64,000 nucleotides of DNA from Myxococcus stipitatus (GTDB taxonomy: Bacteria; Myxococcota; Myxococcia; Myxococcales; Myxococcaceae), in assembly GCF_037414475.1 (NCBI RefSeq), contig NZ_CP147913.1, positions 4,621,001 through 4,685,000 on the forward strand. Reading direction: 5' to 3'. Below, piece after piece: positions 62,546 through 64,000 of the stretch (positions are counted from its first letter, which is position 1; each line of letters opens with the position of its first letter). Below the pieces are notes generated by a model. It worked only from the letters and a program-made list of their open reading frames with translations, was not told the DNA's origin and ran no database searches. Position numbers and translations under genes: made by a program.

Positions 62546-63118
62546 ATGTCGCGGTGGCACGGGGGAGTGGGAGTGCTGGGCGCGTTGGTGATGCTCGTGG
62601 GGGCCTATGAGGCACAAGCGGGAGCGGAGCTGGAGGTGTATCGGTTTCGCACGCAGGAGGACGCGGCGAAGCCCCCGGACGCGGCGGTATGCGCGGGTGC
62701 GCCGTTCGAGACGACGGTGAAGCTGGGCGCCAGCGTCTACGTGGCCCCGCCTGGAGGAGGGCGGGAGCGGAGCGTGGGGTCGGCGACGGCGTGCATCCGC
62801 ATCACGGCGGCCAACCGGTTGGTGCCGGGGGAGCAGTTGCCCATGCACGTCCGCTTCAAGTTGCCGGAGGGGGACTTCACGGCCTCCGGGACGTGCCAGG
62901 TGGTGAGCAACGACGTTCCGGAGGCGGGGCTGGTCCTGGCGGGGTGCGCGTTGAAGCTGGTGGAGGTGCCGGGCGGCTACAGTGGAGGCGTGGTGTCGAG
63001 CACCAGCGTGTTCAACCCGAAGAAGCTGCCGGGCTACGCGACGGGTTCGTATTACACGCTGACGGTGTATCGCGGCCCGGGACCCAAGGCGGCCGAGGCG
63101 AAGACGACGGAGCGGTGA
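62546..63118 (+). CDS. Secreted protein of unknown function
   Basis: 190 residues. Signal peptide (about 1-26, ending EAQA) followed by a beta-rich domain with four cysteines (AVCAGAP, TACIRITA, TCQVVSN, GCALKLVE) likely forming two disulfides. The C-terminal segment GSYYTLTVYRGPGP continues the beta pattern. Not a known family. GGGAGGACCT precedes the ATG. It follows the second DUF2378 gene by 52 bp in the same direction, so it may belong to the same unit as KAS III and DUF2378. Confidence 0.74.
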   Translation: MSRWHGGVGVLGALVMLVGAYEAQAGAELEVYRFRTQEDAAKPPDAAVCAGAPFETTVKLGASVYVAPPGGGRERSVGSATACIRITAANRLVPGEQLPMHVRFKLPEGDFTASGTCQVVSNDVPEAGLVLAGCALKLVEVPGGYSGGVVSSTSVFNPKKLPGYATGSYYTLTVYRGPGPKAAEAKTTER

Positions 63119-63198
63119 GGCCGCCCGGGGCACGCAAGCACCTCACTCCTGCGCGAGGGAGAGGCGCGGAGATGGTTGTCGGGTGATGGGCAGTTCAT

Positions 63199-63223
63199 CC
63201 GTTTTCGGAATTTCCGAAAGCGG
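63199..63223. promoter_or_regulatory. Palindromic operator upstream of MarR gene
   Basis: TTTCGGAA-T-TTCCGAAA (63203-63219) is perfect; with the outer CCG/CGG (63199-63201 with 63221-63223) the dyad spans 25 bp. It lies 20 bp before the MarR start. MarR dimers bind such palindromes, so autoregulation is likely. Confidence 0.72.
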
Positions 63224-63242
63224 AAGGGTAGGAAATGGGGAC

Positions 63243-63707
63243 ATGAAGCGGCTTCAATTTGTGCTGGAAGTCCACCGGGCGACCCAACGCATCGGCTTGT
63301 TCCTGGAGTCCGCCGAGCCACCCCTGGAGCTCTCGCAGGGAGAGGCCCACTTGCTGGCCTATCTGTTGGAGGCGGGGGACACGGCGCTGAGCGAGCTCCA
63401 TGCGGCCTTCGCGCACAAGCGCTCCACGTTGACCAGCTACATGGACCGGCTGGAGGCGAAGCGGCTGGTGCGGCGGGAGGCGAGGCCCGAGGACCGGCGC
63501 TCGTTCATGGTGTCGTTGACGGGGGCGGGGCGGACGCTGGCCGTCCGGGTGCACCGGCGGCTGGAGGCACTGGAGGCGCTGGTGCTGGAGCGGCTGGGAG
63601 AGGAGGATGTGGAGAGCCTGGTGACGGGGCTCGACGCGCTCTCGGAGGTGGACCGGGAGTCGCGCCCCAAGCGCAGCCCGTCGAAGAAGGCGAGGGGCGG
63701 AGGTTGA
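63243..63707 (+). CDS. MarR-family transcriptional regulator
   Basis: 154 residues. Winged helix with SQGEAHLLAYLLEAGDTALS, ELHAAFAHKRSTLTSYMDRL (recognition helix) and LEAKRLVRREARPEDRRSF (wing), typical of MarR. The basic C-terminus RPKRSPSKKARGGG is an addition. ATG 63243 has GGGGAC before it. A 25-bp palindrome lies in its leader. Target genes are not certain; the divergent or downstream SnoaL-like gene could be one. Confidence 0.92.
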   Translation: MKRLQFVLEVHRATQRIGLFLESAEPPLELSQGEAHLLAYLLEAGDTALSELHAAFAHKRSTLTSYMDRLEAKRLVRREARPEDRRSFMVSLTGAGRTLAVRVHRRLEALEALVLERLGEEDVESLVTGLDALSEVDRESRPKRSPSKKARGGG

Positions 63708-63762
63708 GGTCCCGTCGCGGCCGCCGGCGGGGGTGTGGGAAGCGAGAACGCTCCCAGGGGGC

Positions 63763-64000
63763 TCAGGGCGTCGGGAGGCCGCGCTCCTGGATGTACTTGT
63801 CCAGGGAGCGTCGAGCCTGGCTTCGGACCTTGTTCTGGAGGAACGGCGTCCAGCCGAGCACGAGTCCCGTGGGGCCGAGGGCCTGTCGGGACCAGGCCCA
63901 GAAGTCGAAGTGGTCGCGGTGGCGGACAATCTTGCCATCGCGGAACTCGAACGCCGCGTCGATGCGGTTGAGGACCTTCCGGCCGGTGGTGGAGAAGGTG
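63763..64000 (-). CDS. SnoaL/NTF2-like protein (partial, N-terminus off the right edge)
   Basis: The last 78 residues are visible. [20 protein letters not shown] followed by [20 protein letters not shown] is the C-terminal half of a SnoaL-like/NTF2-fold protein (steroid-isomerase-like cone). Such proteins are small enzymes or ligand binders; the active-site residues lie mostly in the missing part. It is convergent with the MarR gene (55-bp gap). Confidence 0.78.
   Translation of the reverse strand, partial: TFSTTGRKVLNRIDAAFEFRDGKIVRHRDHFDFWAWSRQALGPTGLVLGWTPFLQNKVRSQARRSLDKYIQERGLPTP

Overview
The window is high-GC DNA with dense genes on both strands, GC-rich third codon positions and frequent ATGA/GTGA overlaps. 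Two members of the Myxococcus-restricted TIGR02265/DUF2378 paralogous family, many GAF/MASE1/hybrid histidine kinases, eukaryote-like Ser/Thr kinases, an LVIVD-repeat lipoprotein and a Kelch lipoprotein with a GGPD linker all point to a Myxococcaceae myxobacterium (Myxococcus/Corallococcus-like). I see no rRNA, tRNA, CRISPR array, insertion sequence or phage module; the window looks like chromosomal backbone.

Layout. 0-8.5 kb: divergent moeA/mobA (Mo cofactor), small hypothetical proteins, a DUF2378 protein, a beta-barrel protein, proline dehydrogenase, a hemerythrin, a zinc-knuckle/AT-hook protein and tryptophan 2,3-dioxygenase. 8.5-18.7 kb: an RMD1-like membrane protein, a multi-GAF histidine kinase, a response-regulator adenylate cyclase with MshEN-like repeats, a pseudopilin-like protein, a three-domain universal stress protein, a degenerate sigma54-activator AAA+ protein, a macro-domain protein and two unknowns, closed by a tandem array of 91-bp terminator repeats. 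19.5-28.6 kb: SCO1, an unknown two-part protein, a GAF kinase, a redox operon (four-His b-type cytochrome-like protein, YceI, double-Rieske lipoprotein) and a TPR-like/Kelch lipoprotein pair. 28.8-35.3 kb: CBS protein, unknown proteins, a probable pseudokinase and an active Ser/Thr kinase divergent from two XRE regulators across a 19-bp inverted repeat.

35.3-40.3 kb is a translationally coupled three-gene phosphorelay (CheY-like protein, hybrid kinase, REC-Hpt-REC-REC-GGDEF cyclase). 40.3-51.8 kb: LVIVD lipoprotein, thioredoxin-reductase-like flavoprotein, AraC, LysR with a perfect palindrome, DPP-IV peptidase, zinc-ribbon membrane protein, a doubly deleted AAA ATPase remnant coupled to truB, and a four-repeat EF-hand-like protein behind three identical-architecture dyads. 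51.9-56.2 kb: transketolase, VWA protein and MoxR ATPase. 56.4-64 kb: the second zinc-knuckle paralog, a protein ending in an SSB-like acidic tip, a MASE1 kinase, a KAS III enzyme behind a candidate sigma54 promoter with paired upstream dyads, the second DUF2378 protein, a secreted protein, a MarR regulator with a palindromic operator and a partial SnoaL-like protein.

The strongest leads for new biology are the SSB-tail protein (57744-58268), the b-cytochrome/YceI/double-Rieske operon (24260-26361), the paired-dyad sigma54-type control region (60519-60660), the three TGAC-N4-GTCA dyads ahead of the repeat protein (50078-50150), the kinase/XRE inverted repeat (34153-34235) and the 91-bp terminator array (18737-19045). 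All functional statements are read from sequence motifs; no database search or structure prediction was run.
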